The translations under genes were made by a program, and so were the position numbers. Positions 50,659 to 61,997 of a DNA stretch of 64,000 nucleotides are shown one piece after another (position 1 is the stretch's first letter; every line of letters begins with the position of its first letter). The notes under the pieces are model-generated. The model had not been told where the DNA came from. It saw only the letters and a program-made list of their open reading frames with translations, and ran no database searches. Origin of the DNA: Euphorbia lathyris. Taxonomy: Eukaryota > Streptophyta > Magnoliopsida > Malpighiales > Euphorbiaceae. Location: contig NC_088916.1 of assembly GCF_963576675.1 (NCBI RefSeq), positions 56,297,001 to 56,361,000 on the forward strand, in the 5' to 3' direction.

Positions 50659-51912
50659 TCAAGGCGAACTCGGTGGTGAAGGCGTAGTCTCAACTCCTTG
50701 GCGTCGGAAGAAAGATAGCAACCGGCGATGAGTAGATTTGTGCTCACGTCTCAAAGTAGTGATATTGGCATCCACCATGTTTATCCTCGAACTTATTTCG
50801 GTATTGTTGGCAACGACTTCATCTAACCGCAAATTCATGTGACGGTTATGCTCGTTCATTTGTGTCAAAACACGTTGCCATCCAACTTGTTCTTCAACAT
50901 TTGGTTCCTCATTTGCTTGCTCTTGGGCATTTGCATCAACATTCTCCTCCTCTTCCTCTTCATATTCCTCATCATACTCCTCATCATCATCTTGTGCACC
51001 TAAACCTTGTGAACTTGAAGCTTCACCACCCAAAGTAGCAAAAACACGTCTTGTACGATCCTCGTATGAGATAAAAGTGGGTGGTCCTAATTTTTTCAAC
51101 AAATTGGCTTTTTGAAGTGCCGTAATATCCAAGGAAGGCAAACCAACATGAGGCATATTTTGATAATCCGCTAATTCACCCCGAGCACCCAAAACAATGC
51201 CGGTAATTAAATTACCCATTGGCACTTGCTTATTGCGTGAAGCGGAAGCTCAGACCAAATTAGTAAATATCATTCCAATACTATCAATGGTCAAATTCTT
51301 AAAAATGCAATCTATCACAAACAAGTCACGGATTTGCACCTTTGAACTTTCAACCCGACCAAATAAAGAAAAGGATAAAAATTTGTGAAAGAAAAAGATA
51401 CAATTATCCTTAATTAATTTGCTAGAAGTGTTCTTCGGATGAAAAACATCTAGGTCGGTCAAAGATTGCCAAACCGTGTGTGCATCAAACTTCTTTGGTT
51501 TAGAATAAAAATCTTTAGTTGGAAAACCAAACCAACGGCCCATTGCCGCATACCCGACTTCAAAACGAACACCATTATTTTGAAAAGAAATAATTCCTCT
51601 CTTCTTATCATAGGTTAGAGTGACCAAAAATTCCCTAATATGCGATTTATTACTAGGAAAACGCATACTAGCAAATCTTGTCCAACCAAGAACGGATAAA
51701 AATTCATCAATACATTCGGTAAAAGAAAATACGTTTACCGTGTCAGTATCGAGAAAAGGCATGTCGACGAACTCAATTTGGGTATGTGAAAAGTGGTGAA
51801 ATTTACGTCCTTCGGCCTCCGTCGCAATATCAAACGGTGCTCCATATTGAACCCGTAATCTATTGACTTTAGTGGCTTTGGTTTTGTTAGCAACTGTCTT
51901 TTGTCTAGGCAT
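50659..51912 (-). pseudogene. Athila env-like ORF, distal copy (A)
   Basis: This is an ORF of about 417 codons, in one frame with a single TGA at 51250-51252, lying 3' of pol. It starts MPRQKTVANKTKATK with a basic N-terminus and has LGWTRFASMRFP, the GYAAMGRWFGFPTKDF region and FFHKFLSFSLFGR. After the stop come ASASRNKQ and PMGNLITGIVLGARGEL. The C-terminus is very acidic (DDDEEYDEEYEEEEE) followed by a heptad-like coil. Athila elements are known for an env-like ORF at this place (ATHILA ORF-1 family). I see no convincing signal peptide or membrane anchor, so env function is doubtful. The neighbouring ORF at 52631-53474 is a tandem homologue. Confidence 0.75.
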
Positions 51913-52212
51913 TTTTTTTTGTTTTTGTGAAATTTGGTGAAAGAGATGAAGAAATTTGAAAGAGATAAATGGTAGAGTAAAGATAATGGTGGTGATTTAG
52001 GGAAGAAGAAGATGACTAGGGTAAAGATATATTGGGAAGGTGAGTGAATCTTGGTTTTGGGAAGAGTAAAAGATGATTGATTGGTGTAAATAGAGGTGAT
52101 TTATATAGGTGTAAGGTATAGGTATTGATTAGGATAGATTAATAGGTATGTAATTAGAGTAGGAATAGGAATAAATGCAAAAATCAGCCCCATTCCCGTC
52201 ATAGCAGTCGCG

Positions 52213-52249
52213 TGTCGCGACTGAGATTTTCAAAATCTCAGTCGCGACA
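52213..52249. repeat. Hairpin TGTCGCGACTGAGATTTT between env-like ORFs
   Basis: Perfect 18-base arms around a single C. It matches the hairpin of the Athila LTR (21161-21197). More degenerate ACTGAGATT...AATCTCA words follow at about 52310-52340. Confidence 0.85.
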
Positions 52250-52630
52250 GCAAGCATGCCAGGGGGCTGATTGCTCCTGAAATTTGCTCCTTGTGCTATT
52301 TCAACTGAGATTTCAGAATCTCAACCGAGATTCCGGAACTGTTGGCTAAAAACTGGACATTTTTGACAATATCAACATGATTAATTCAACTCCTCTTGTA
52401 ATTAAGTGACATTAATTCCTGAAACTGAAATAAACAAAACTGAAACATTAAATTGAAGGAAAACCAAAAGTTGTTCCTTAAATAAAAGAAATTAAGGAAG
52501 GAATTAATGCACTTTATTAATCATAAGGAAAAGAAATACAATAAAATACCTTATTACATATATACATAAAAACATCAATGCATTAAAACATCAATCATAT
52601 GTACACTATTTACAAACAAACAATATAAAC

Positions 52631-53474
52631 TCAAATAGTATCCCTATGAATTGGAATACGACGTATAGTGGCCCTGTCAATCTTCACTTGAATGAAGATT
52701 TGCCTTTCTCCAGGAGAAAGAAATTTTGGACCAGAACGAAACTCTCTCTTTACAAGTCCCTCATTTTCCAGAAACTCGTAATTCATTATGGGAAATGGTT
52801 CCTTATCAGTCCAAGGAACAGAAACTGATCCCTTGGAACCCAGAATGATTCCACATATAATATTCCCAAACCCTATTGTCCGATTCTTCGAACGGGAAGC
52901 GGCAACTAATCCCTCCATCAAAATCTTTGAGGAATTAACTGTGTTACCTTGGAAAATATCACCTAGCACATACAAATCGGTATCCTGGACGACACTGCTT
53001 CTGAATCGACCAAATAGGATATGACAGAGAAATTTGTGAAAAAACAGCATGGAGTTAGAAGTTATTGATTTATTGTAGGCAAGACTAAGAATGAAGTTCA
53101 GGATATCCAAAAGTGAATATCTTACCCTCACAACGAAAACTGAGACGAACACGCCTCTTATTGACGAAACGAACGGTAGACAGAAACTCTAGTACCCAGT
53201 TTCCAATAATAGGAAACTTCATGGAAGCAAACTTGGTCCATCCCAAATTTGTCAGATAGCGATTCATGTCATCGCTTATCCCGAGTTCTTCATTCAGAAA
53301 CTCGTCCAGCTACAGCATGCCACAAAATTGTGCATATCTAAACTGCAAATATCGTTTCCCCTCATCATGATTGTAGATTGGAAACTATGCTCCATAGCGT
53401 GAAGAGATATCAACTCTCTTGCCTCGAGCAGAAGTGTTCTTCCTAGCATTTTTTAGAGATTTGGTCATGTTTGT
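52631..53474 (-). pseudogene. Athila env-like ORF, proximal copy (B), decayed
   Basis: This homologue of copy A lies between pol and A. It begins MTKSLKNARKNTSARGKR, followed by SSRYGA, and has LGWTKFASMKFP, FFHKFLCHILFGR and AASRSKNRTIGFGNIICGII, each matching a segment of A in the same order. It is broken by several stops and frameshifts (near 53388, 53310, 53150 and 53085) and lacks the acidic, coiled-coil C-terminus of A. The tandem arrangement suggests duplication of the env-like region, with B now degenerating. Confidence 0.7.
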
Positions 53475-54026
53475 GAAATAAGATTGTGTCTGTAGGACAT
53501 AGAATTGAAGAAAGAAATTCAGAAATCTGGAAGAGATGAAATGAAATGAAAGAATTCTGAACCTACAGGAGTATATAGGTTCCATAAGTGAAAGGTTGTG
53601 TCTGTTAAGAATAAAAGATGTCTAACTGATACCTTTTAGATTTAACTGACTGAATTTTTGAAATGAGATGTCTGTAATCTCTTACAGTTATATCAAAATG
53701 TTTAAAATACTGAAAATCTCAACTGAGATTTCCGGAATCTCAACTGAGAATTCCCAATCCTGAAATATGGAGAATCTCAACTGCGATTTCTAGATATATA
53801 GTTTTCTCAAAAACACTTAACACTTTATGAAAAAATTTCAAAACATGACTAGATTAGAATTTAATTTTACAAAACCTTATTTGTACACAAATTCAAAAAT
53901 AAAAATAAAAACAAAAATAAATTAACCTAAAAATAAAAATAGATTAAATTTAAAAAGAAAGAAAAATAAAAATTATCAACAAATAATAAGAAAAACTAAA
54001 AATTAAAAATATGAAAACTAAATAAA
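53475..54026 (-). other. Spacer between Athila pol and env-like ORFs
   Basis: AT-rich and non-coding. It contains repeated CTCAACTGAGATTTCC and GGAATCTCAACTGAGA words (53718-53790), relatives of the LTR hairpin. Confidence 0.65.
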
Positions 54027-56420
54027 TTAATTTTCATAGAATTCGTCCACGAATTCAATTGCTTGAATTGGAGCTCCTTCGTAATAAATTTTGCATCGAT
54101 TACCGTTAACCTTAAATCGATCGCCTTTGGAATTTTCTAGCTCTAAAGCTCCATAATCAAATGTTTTAACAACAAAAAACGGTCCATTCCATCTAGACTT
54201 GAGCTTACCTGGAAATAACTTTAATCTAGAATTAAAAAGTAAAACTTTATCTCCAACATTAAAGCTTTTAACTTTAATTCTGGCATCATGCCATTTTTTA
54301 ACTTTTTCCTTATAAATCCTTGCATTTTCGTAGGATAAATAGCGTAATTCACCCAACTCATTTAAGTCGAACAAACGCTTTTTTCCTGCGCTTTGCAAAT
54401 CATAATTAAGGGATTTTATAGCCAAATAGACTTTATGTTCTAACTCTACTGGTAAATGACAAGCTTTACCATATACTAGTCTATAAGGTGTCATTCCTAT
54501 AGGTGTTTTAAATGCAGTATGGTATGCCCATAACGCATCGTTAAGTTTATGTGCCCAGTCTCTTCTAGAAGACGAAACTGTTTTCTCAAGTATCCATTTG
54601 AGTTCTCTATTTGATATTTCCGCTTGACCATTCGTTTGAGGATGGTATGGCGTAGATACACGGTGGTGTACTCCATATTTTCTTATAAGCGACTCAAAGC
54701 TTCTATTTATGAAATGAGTACCTCCATCGCTTACCATAACTCTAGGGACACCAAATCGGCAAAATATTTCATTCAAAAACTTAACAACTACCTTAGAATC
54801 ATTTGTCGGGGTTGCAATTGCTTCAACCCACTTTGAAACATAGTCTACGGCTACTAATATATAATTTTTGCCAAAAGAAGAAGGAAAAGGACCCATGAAA
54901 TCGATTCCCCACACGTCGAAGATTTCAACTTCCAACATGTTTGTGAGAGGCATCTCATCCTTCCTTCCTAAATTCCCGGTTCTTTGACATTTATCACAAC
55001 GGATAATAAATGAACGGACGTCTTTAAACAGAGTAGGCCAAAAGAATCCACATTCTAATATTCTAGCTACTGTTTTGCTTACGCTGTTATGACCTCCATA
55101 AGCGCTTGCATGACATTCCAACATTATAGAGTCATATTCAAACTCACTAACACATCTCCTAAGCATTCCATCGCCGCATGTTTTGAACAAAAATGGATCT
55201 TCCCAAAAATATTTCTTAACTTCCGAAAAGAATTTCTTCTTTTGCTGAGAATTTAATCCATCTGGTACAACATGAGCAGCTAAGTAATTGGCTATATCCG
55301 CATACCATGGTGCTATGACACTTTTTACTTGCATGAGATATTCATCGGGGAAATCATCTCGAATGCCTAATGTTTCACCGATGGGACCGTTTTCATCTTC
55401 AAGTCTTGATAGATGATCGGCGACAAGGTTCTCAACTCCTTTTTTATCTTTAATCTCGATGTCAAATTCTTGTAATAATAAGACCCATCTAATAAGATGC
55501 GGTTTTGCATCTTTCTTAGCAAATAAATATCTTAAAGCTGCATGATCTGTATAAATGATGACTTTAGATCCTAACAGGTACGACCTAAACTTATCACATG
55601 CAAACACTACCGCTATCATTTCTTTTTCAGTTGTGGTGTAATTTAACTGTGCACCGGACAATGTGTGACTCGCATAATATATAACATGAAGTTTCTTATC
55701 TTTCCTTTGACCTAATACACATCCTACAGCTAAATCACTTGCATCGCACATAATTTCGAAAGGTAAATTCCAATCGGGTTTCGATATTATAGGTGTACTG
55801 ACTAAAGCTGTTTTCAATGTATTGAAAGCTTGTAAACAATCCTCATTAAAATCAAAAGTTGAATCTTTCATAAGTAAATTAGTAAGTGGTTTGGAAATTA
55901 CATAGAAGTTCATTATAAATCTCCTGTAAAAACCTGCATGACCTAAAAATGACCTTACTCCCTTAACAGTAGTTGGTGGGGGTAATTTTTCTATAACTGA
56001 AGTCTTTGCTCTATCCACTTCTAAACCTTTTTCAGATATCTTATGACCTAAAACAATTCCTTCGTCTCCCATGAAATGACATTTTTCCCAATTTAATACT
56101 AAATTCGTTTCTTCACATCTAGACAATACTTTATCTAAGTTCTGTAAACATGCATCGAAAGAATCTCCATAAACTGAAAAATCATCCATGAAAACTTCCA
56201 TTATATCTTTAATGAAATCATTAAATATTGTTGTCATACAACGTTGAAATGTTGCTGGTGCATTACATAGACCAAAGGGCATTCTCCTATATGCAAATGT
56301 TCCATAAGGACATGTGAAGGTTGTTTTGTCTTGGTCATCCGGGTAAATGTAAATTTGAAAGAATCTGGAATAACCGTCTAGGAAACAATAAAATGCATGA
56401 CCTGCTATCCTTTCGATCAT
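54027..56420 (-). CDS. Athila pol: reverse transcriptase, RNase H, integrase
   Basis: This 797-codon ORF carries most of pol. Reverse transcriptase motifs include [20 protein letters not shown] and the catalytic FMDDFSVYG near residue 78. RNase H follows ([35 protein letters not shown]). The integrase has an HHCC zinc domain ([10 protein letters not shown] ... CDKCQ), then [16 protein letters not shown] and a downstream Glu in [10 protein letters not shown]. It ends with the GPF...VV C-terminal region. It is intact over this range. Upstream it is joined to the N-terminal reverse transcriptase part by a frameshift near 56440 and a TGA at 56588. Confidence 0.94.
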   Translation of the reverse strand: MIERIAGHAFYCFLDGYSRFFQIYIYPDDQDKTTFTCPYGTFAYRRMPFGLCNAPATFQRCMTTIFNDFIKDIMEVFMDDFSVYGDSFDACLQNLDKVLSRCEETNLVLNWEKCHFMGDEGIVLGHKISEKGLEVDRAKTSVIEKLPPPTTVKGVRSFLGHAGFYRRFIMNFYVISKPLTNLLMKDSTFDFNEDCLQAFNTLKTALVSTPIISKPDWNLPFEIMCDASDLAVGCVLGQRKDKKLHVIYYASHTLSGAQLNYTTTEKEMIAVVFACDKFRSYLLGSKVIIYTDHAALRYLFAKKDAKPHLIRWVLLLQEFDIEIKDKKGVENLVADHLSRLEDENGPIGETLGIRDDFPDEYLMQVKSVIAPWYADIANYLAAHVVPDGLNSQQKKKFFSEVKKYFWEDPFLFKTCGDGMLRRCVSEFEYDSIMLECHASAYGGHNSVSKTVARILECGFFWPTLFKDVRSFIIRCDKCQRTGNLGRKDEMPLTNMLEVEIFDVWGIDFMGPFPSSFGKNYILVAVDYVSKWVEAIATPTNDSKVVVKFLNEIFCRFGVPRVMVSDGGTHFINRSFESLIRKYGVHHRVSTPYHPQTNGQAEISNRELKWILEKTVSSSRRDWAHKLNDALWAYHTAFKTPIGMTPYRLVYGKACHLPVELEHKVYLAIKSLNYDLQSAGKKRLFDLNELGELRYLSYENARIYKEKVKKWHDARIKVKSFNVGDKVLLFNSRLKLFPGKLKSRWNGPFFVVKTFDYGALELENSKGDRFKVNGNRCKIYYEGAPIQAIEFVDEFYEN

Positions 56421-57232
56421 TTGATTAAAGGTAGGGGAAAATGGTCTTTCCTAGTTGCTTTGTTTAGGTTCCTATAGTCTATACAAACCCTCCAACCGGT
56501 GGTGGTTCGCGTAGGTATTAATTCACCTTCGTCATTCCTTACAACAGTTATGCCTCCCTTTTTAGGTACACAATGGATTAGACTAACTCATTCACTATCC
56601 GAGATCGGATAAATGATTCCATTGTCTAAAAGTTTAGTAATCTCATTTTTTACTACTTCTTTCATGTTCGGATTTAAGCGTCTTTGCCTATCCGCTTTAG
56701 GTGGCTTATCTTCTTCTAAGTGAATTCTGTGCATTACGATACTAGGATTAATTCCTTTTAAGTCTGAAATTTGCCAACCCATACTTCCTATCCTATTTCT
56801 AACAACTTCTTTCAATTTTTCTTCTTGATCATTTGTTAACTTGTTAGAGATAATTATAGGTAGAGAATCGCCTTCACCTAAGAAAGCGTACGTCAAATGA
56901 CTGGGTAATTCTTTAAGTTCTAATTTAGGGGGTATTACAATCGAAGGCGGAACTAGTCCATCTTCTCGAATCAAAGGCTCTGGGTCCTTATCTTCTAATT
57001 CTTCACCCATTATAGGTTCTATTATTTCGTCATTTTGAATAACGTCATTGACACATTCTTCAACTAAGTCAAGTTTCATACAAGCGAATTCCTCCATAGG
57101 ATATTTCATCATTTTGTTCATATTAAACTCGATCTTATCTTCTCCTATCCTTAAAACTACTTTCCCTTCCAACACATCAACTAGAGCACGTCCTGTGTTC
57201 ATAAATGGTCTACCAAAAATTAGTATATGCAA
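56421..57232 (-). pseudogene. Athila protease end and reverse transcriptase start
   Basis: The ORF 57232-56588 begins HILIFGRPFMNTGRALVDV, the conserved end of the protease, and runs through an acidic linker into the pre-reverse-transcriptase region (KADRQRRLNPNMKEVVKNE). TGA at 56588-56590 stands where a tryptophan would precede VSLIHCVPKKGG. The same frame then reads [20 protein letters not shown] before a small deletion near 56440 shifts it into the main pol ORF. It would link protease to polymerase in the intact polyprotein. Confidence 0.85.
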
Positions 57233-59288
57233 AATCTAATATAACAAAATCGGTAGGAAAAATAAATTTGTCGACTTTAACTAAAACATCCTCAATTATA
57301 CCATATGGTCTCTTAGTGGTTTGATCCGCTAATTGCAAAACCATATTGGTACATTTGATATCTTCTTCTAAACCTAACTTGTTAAAAATAGACAACGACA
57401 TTAAGTTTATACTTGCTCCTAAATCACAAAGACAACTTGGGAATTCAATATCTCCCAACTTACACGGAATGGTAAAACATCCGGGATCCTTGAGTTTAGT
57501 GGGCAAAGTACTTGACACTATTGAACTACAGTCCTCAGTTAGCGAAATAGATGAAATTCCTTCCCAACTAATTTTCTTCGAAATTAAGTCCTTTAGAAAC
57601 TTACCATAGTTAGGAATTTGCGTAATTGTATCCATAAACGTCAAGTTAATGTGCAAATTTTTAAGTTTATCCAAAAATGTTAAAAGTTGTTTATCATAGT
57701 CCTTATTTCGGACTTTGTGCGGAAAAGGTGGTTTGGGTACAAAAGTTTTTATACTTGAGTCAATTGGTGAACTTTTTGTGTTTGATATATCTTCTTTGGA
57801 CTTTGGTAAATCAGTTCCTGGTAATGTTGCATCTCCGGGCATTTCCGGTCCTAGATAATTTTTCCCTGAATGAAGAGTGATAGCCTTTACATGCTCTTTC
57901 GGATTTTCTTCCGTATGGCTGGGAAGACTTCCCTCTTTTCGGGATGGAGTTGATTTAGCAAGTTGACCAATTTGGACCTCCAAATTATGGATGCTAGATG
58001 AGTGGTTTTTAACAAGCTGATCGAATTTATTTTCGATCCGTTTAAAACCATCATCGTGATTACTTATTTTTCCACTGATAGCATCTATGAATTTGTCGAT
58101 TTTAGAAGATAAAGTGCTAATCGTATCTCTTGACTGATTTTGATAATTACTGGTACGATTTTGATTAGCACTTGCATTATTATTATTGTCTTTCCAGTTA
58201 AAGTTAGGATGATTCTTCCATCCAGAATTATAAGTAGTAGAATAAGGATTATTAGTTTGGTTTTTCCCTTGGATAAAATTTACCTGTTCGATCTCACTCA
58301 TATTTTCATAATCCACATCCATTTGGATTGGATTACCATTGGTATCGCACGGTGCCATAAACCTATCAATTTTGTGCGATAAAGCAAAAAATTGGGCTTG
58401 TAACATCACGACTGGATCAAGGTTCACTATACCTTTAGCCGATGATGTGGTTGAGGATGATGGTTTTGCCGCCGGTATATGTCCACGTTCCACGGGCCAC
58501 ATACTGCTGTTGATTGCCATTTCCTCCAAAAGTTCTCTTGCTTGGGCTGATGTTTTCTTCATAAATAGCCCTCCCGACATAGCATCTAATGAACCTCTAG
58601 TTGTAGGATTTAGTCCATTATAAAATGTTTGCATTAGAAGTTCAGCGGGAAATTGGTGGTGTGGGCATAAACGTTGAAGTTCTTTAAAACGTTCCCAAGT
58701 CTCATAAAGAGTCTCATTATCATTTTGAGAAAAAGATGTTAACTCTTTTATGACTCTTGCGGTTTTTGCTAAAGGAAAATATTTTGATAAAAAATCTTGA
58801 GCTAATTGTTCCCAAGTTGCAAACGTTGCGTCTGACATCGAAGTTAACCACTCTTTGGCTCTATCCTTCAAAGTGAAAGGAAAAAGGCGAAGTTTGATTG
58901 CTTCGGCATTCACATTTGGGATTTTAAAAGTGTCACAAATTTCAAGGAAATTTGTCAAATGGGTGTTAGGATTTTCGTTAGGTAACCCGTAAAATGTTAC
59001 ATTATTTTGCAACATATTAAGCAATGCTGGCTTAATTTCAAATTGGTTTGCGGTGATTCTGGGTCTAACAATACTATTGGTTACACCGGCCACACCTGGC
59101 CTAGCGTAATCCATAAGTGTTGGTGGGTCTGCCATAATATCTGGCTCGGTGTTTGTCTTTGATGGAGTTTTGTTTTTGTTTTTCTTATTTTTCTTGTTCT
59201 TTCTAATGGTTTTTTCAATTTCTGGGTCTAATGGGTTTGGTGCAATGCCTGAACTTCGAGAACTGCGCATGAACCTAAAATCTTGCAC
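57210..59288 (-). CDS. Athila gag and protease core
   Basis: This 692-codon ORF starts just inside the primer-binding site. It contains the Ty3 gag capsid domain (YGLPNENPNTHLTNFLEICDTF, LRLFPFTLKDRAKEWL, WEQLAQDFLSKYFP), a C-terminal low-complexity N-rich region, a short coiled coil, and the protease with CDLGASINLMSLSIFNKLG. There is no CCHC knuckle, as is usual in Athila. It ends at NFW with a frameshift; protease sequence continues in the overlapping ORF from 57232. The product would be the capsid and the aspartic protease. Confidence 0.92.
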   Translation of the reverse strand: MQDFRFMRSSRSSGIAPNPLDPEIEKTIRKNKKNKKNKNKTPSKTNTEPDIMADPPTLMDYARPGVAGVTNSIVRPRITANQFEIKPALLNMLQNNVTFYGLPNENPNTHLTNFLEICDTFKIPNVNAEAIKLRLFPFTLKDRAKEWLTSMSDATFATWEQLAQDFLSKYFPLAKTARVIKELTSFSQNDNETLYETWERFKELQRLCPHHQFPAELLMQTFYNGLNPTTRGSLDAMSGGLFMKKTSAQARELLEEMAINSSMWPVERGHIPAAKPSSSTTSSAKGIVNLDPVVMLQAQFFALSHKIDRFMAPCDTNGNPIQMDVDYENMSEIEQVNFIQGKNQTNNPYSTTYNSGWKNHPNFNWKDNNNNASANQNRTSNYQNQSRDTISTLSSKIDKFIDAISGKISNHDDGFKRIENKFDQLVKNHSSSIHNLEVQIGQLAKSTPSRKEGSLPSHTEENPKEHVKAITLHSGKNYLGPEMPGDATLPGTDLPKSKEDISNTKSSPIDSSIKTFVPKPPFPHKVRNKDYDKQLLTFLDKLKNLHINLTFMDTITQIPNYGKFLKDLISKKISWEGISSISLTEDCSSIVSSTLPTKLKDPGCFTIPCKLGDIEFPSCLCDLGASINLMSLSIFNKLGLEEDIKCTNMVLQLADQTTKRPYGIIEDVLVKVDKFIFPTDFVILDFAYTNFW

Positions 59289-59434
59289 GAACCGAAACTA
59301 CCTTCAAAACAGAATTTGAAAAATAAATATGTTAGTAAATTAAAATTAATGAACTACAAAAATTAAAATAAGTATGTATAAATCTAGATTCGAAATAAAA
59401 CACGAAAAATCTAAATTTTTGTTAAAAATTTTGG

Positions 59435-59455
59435 CGTTCCCCGGCAACGGCGCCA
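59435..59455 (-). other. Primer-binding site of the Athila-like element
   Basis: On the minus strand TGGCGCCGTTGCCGGGGA lies six bases inside the 5' LTR. It is the tRNA-Asp-type site reported for Athila/Calypso elements. Confidence 0.88.
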
Positions 59456-59461
59456 AAAACT

Positions 59462-60905
59462 TGTTGAGCGATTTCCGCAAGTGCACGGTATACGCTTGTA
59501 GTAATAAAAGATATCGAACCCACAGGGAACACTTTTTAACTAAAACTTATTTTAATTCAGTTTTATTCACGTCCTTAGGTTTAACTTAAAGAAAATCGTT
59601 TAATTAATTGTATTGGTTCGGATCAATTAGGATTAGAAGAGAATATTATATTGAACTTAGAGAACAATTCTGTCTTGAGATTTTGATTACAAGACAGACG
59701 CTTTCGTATTTGGAATAAATCAAAGGTATAAAACTTATTTTCATTAAGCAAAGAAAGCAACTATAACTTTGGTAAGATTATGAACATGGAATAATACAAG
59801 AATTTATGCAATTAGATGGCTTTGAACCGTAGAAATCTCTCTGGATCGGAGCATATTTCTACCTTAATCAAATTAGTATTTTATATCCGATAAGCCGCGA
59901 TCACGATCATATCATCCGTAAAAACTAATTCTTTCAAGTGTTCAACAAAGTTTCTTTGTGAATTTGATTGTATAAAATGTTTTAATAAAAACACAAATTT
60001 ATCATTTTGAAAATCATTTTGTTAGAACAATATCAAAATAACAACAAGAAGAATGTATTGAATAAAATAAATGTATTATTACTGAATTGTTAATCTTCAC
60101 AAGTTAACAGAGAGGAAGAAACATGGATAGCATTTTGACGAAATCTTTGAGATCCGGGTTGTCAATCTTTCCCTCAAACTCCGTAGGTTTGTCAGACCCT
60201 TCTGCGCTTCAGCCGTTAGTTCTTCTCGTTGAATCTTCGGAATAGAGACCACTAGGTCCACTACCAGAATGAAAACTTGTCTCTGATCAACCTTTGAAAC
60301 TAAACTAATACTACTGTGTTTATAACTAATCTAATAACAACTTGTGTACATCAAGTTTGTTTGTACAGAAATGAAATCTAACTTTCTAACTCTTTCTGAA
60401 TCAGAGTTTCTACAATATAATAACGACTCTCTAATTTCTCTAACTTTTTTCCAACTCTGATTTCTGAAATGAATCACTTATTTATAGTTGGTGAAGGGTT
60501 GTAATTGAAGGGTCGTGTCCGCTGGTGAAGGGTCGTTTTTATCCAAACGAATAGACGCGTTTTTTGGATTTAAACATGTGAAAGCTGTGCAGAATTCTTC
60601 GCTGTCTCAACTGAGATTCTGAAAATCTCAATCGCGACATGGGTATTCTTCCCCGTCTATCGGCTGCTTCTTGTCTCCTTGAGTTGGTCTTCTGATTAAT
60701 ATGTATTTTTGGCACGTAACTTAGGTTTTTCCCTCGTTTTAGCTCCATTTTAGCTCCTATTTGGATTTAACCAAATAATTACGTACCTTGCATCAAAGAA
60801 GTATATAAAGACGTAAAAGTACTCTAAATTAATATAATTAGCACGATTTCAATGTAAATTTAATGTATTTATATATGATATTTTAGGTATATTTTGGGCT
60901 TAACA
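59462..60905 (-). repeat. 5' LTR of the Athila-like element
   Basis: This 1444-bp LTR runs TGTTGAGCG...GGGCTTAACA. On the minus strand a TATA box CTATAAATAAG lies at 60477-60487. It has one copy of the ACTGAGATT hairpin (60604-60640) where the 3' LTR has two. Confidence 0.93.
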
Positions 60906-60910
60906 AGGGA

Positions 60911-61031
60911 TTTTATTATTCCTATGGTTTAGTCCATGAAATTGGGATTCACTCCTTCTAGTTTAGCTAGAGAAGAACATCTTTGTTAGTTTATGATTAA
61001 AACTAACACGTCACGAAACCGATCCGTATCA
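60911..61031 (+). repeat. 5' LTR of element E, right part
   Basis: This continues the LTR interrupted at 19930. It matches 63647-63767 (TTTTATTATTCCTATGG ... GAAACCGATCCGTATCA). It ends with ATCA two bases before the primer site. Confidence 0.92.
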
Positions 61032-61033
61032 GT

Positions 61034-61046
61034 TGGTATCAGAGCC
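61034..61046 (+). other. Primer-binding site of element E
   Basis: TGGTATCAGAGCC, complementary to initiator tRNA-Met, lies two bases after the LTR end. It shows that the LTR ending at 61031 is the 5' LTR on the plus strand. Confidence 0.9.
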
Positions 61047-61080
61047 GATCGTTTTCCTTGAATGGAGACTTCTTTCGACT

Positions 61081-61950
61081 ATGGTTCAACCAAATTTATC
61101 TCAAAGATATGAAGAAACCTTCAACCGGGGGTTGGAAAATCTTGAAGCCATCGTGAGGAGGTATAGAGAGAGTACGAAGGAGGACTTTTGAGTGATAAAC
61201 GAGCAAACGAGGGAGCTTGCGACGTTCGTAAAGAGCCTCAAGCAAGAATGTCGAAATAGCTCCCAAACAGCCATAGAAGTCCCTCTTGAAGATCCGTCAC
61301 CAATCTTTTCTCCTTTACACATTGAAGAGGTAAATCCAAAGCTTTCAATTCTTGATGTGGAAGTTGTGGGTATGCCTATTATTAGTGAGGATTTGGTTGT
61401 TTGTGATGTTGTTTGTGATGATGAAGTAGATTTAAATTCTCATTGTGGGGTTGTTGATAATGAATTTGTGAATGAGGATTTAAATGTATATGTGGATGAG
61501 GAGGAGAGGTTGTTTGTAGGCGAGGATGTTGGGGAAACCCATGTTGCAAGGGATGCTTCCCATGTGTTTGATGAAATACCCCTTAAGCATAACCTTGTTT
61601 GTATGATTGAGGAAAGTGGGGGTATTATTCTTGAGGAGGGGAAGAATGGCTTGGGGCTTGCTGATCTCTTTGAGGAGAATGAGAAAATCACATTATGTGT
61701 AGAGATTGATGGCTATGGTGATGGGAGAGATGTTGGTGGTTCAACTATGTTGGGTGATTGCATGTCTTTGGAGTCAAGCAGCTTAACACGTGAGTTAGTC
61801 GGCTTGATCTATGGAGAGAAGCCACTAGGAACGATAGGTTATGGGAGAGAACGGATCGAGGATGAAGAGGGAAGTGAAATTCTGTATGTCAAAAAGAAGA
61901 TGAGCTATGAAAGGAGATTGATGGAGAAGGAAACTTCGACATTGAGCTAG
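61081..61950 (+). pseudogene. Element E internal ORF, first part, function unknown
   Basis: ATG at 61081 opens a frame of 289 codons with one TGA at 61189-61191. The N-terminus (MVQPNLSQRYEETFNRGLE) and the part after the stop (NEQTRELATFVKSLKQEC) look helical and charged. The centre is strongly acidic with repeated DVV, EDL and DEE words. I recognise no domain, no zinc knuckle and no polymerase motif. By position it would be gag. It closes at TAG near 61950, but a frameshift near 61915 leads into the next ORF, which reads EGNFDIELVNEDELDYYERE before its first ATG. It may be a diverged gag or a captured host sequence. Confidence 0.5.
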
Positions 61951-61997
61951 TTAACGAGGATGAACTTGACTATTATGAGCGAGAGTTCCGAAAGGGA

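Larger units (their letters stand above)
19931..60905 (-). mobile_element. Athila-like Ty3/gypsy element with two env-like ORFs, interrupted by a Tat element
   Basis: This minus-strand element has a 5' LTR at 59462-60905 and a 3' LTR at 19931-21443, both TGTT...AACA. Read on the minus strand: primer site (59455-59435, tRNA-Asp type as in Athila), gag-protease (59288-57210), reverse transcriptase to integrase (57232-54027), two tandem env-like ORFs (53474-52631 and 51912-50659), and a 3' untranslated region holding the Tat insertion. The flanks are GGGGA (19926-19930) and AGGGA (60906-60910), a TSD with one mismatch. Without the Tat insertion the element is about 13.3 kb. Frames are broken at four or more places. 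Confidence 0.92.
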
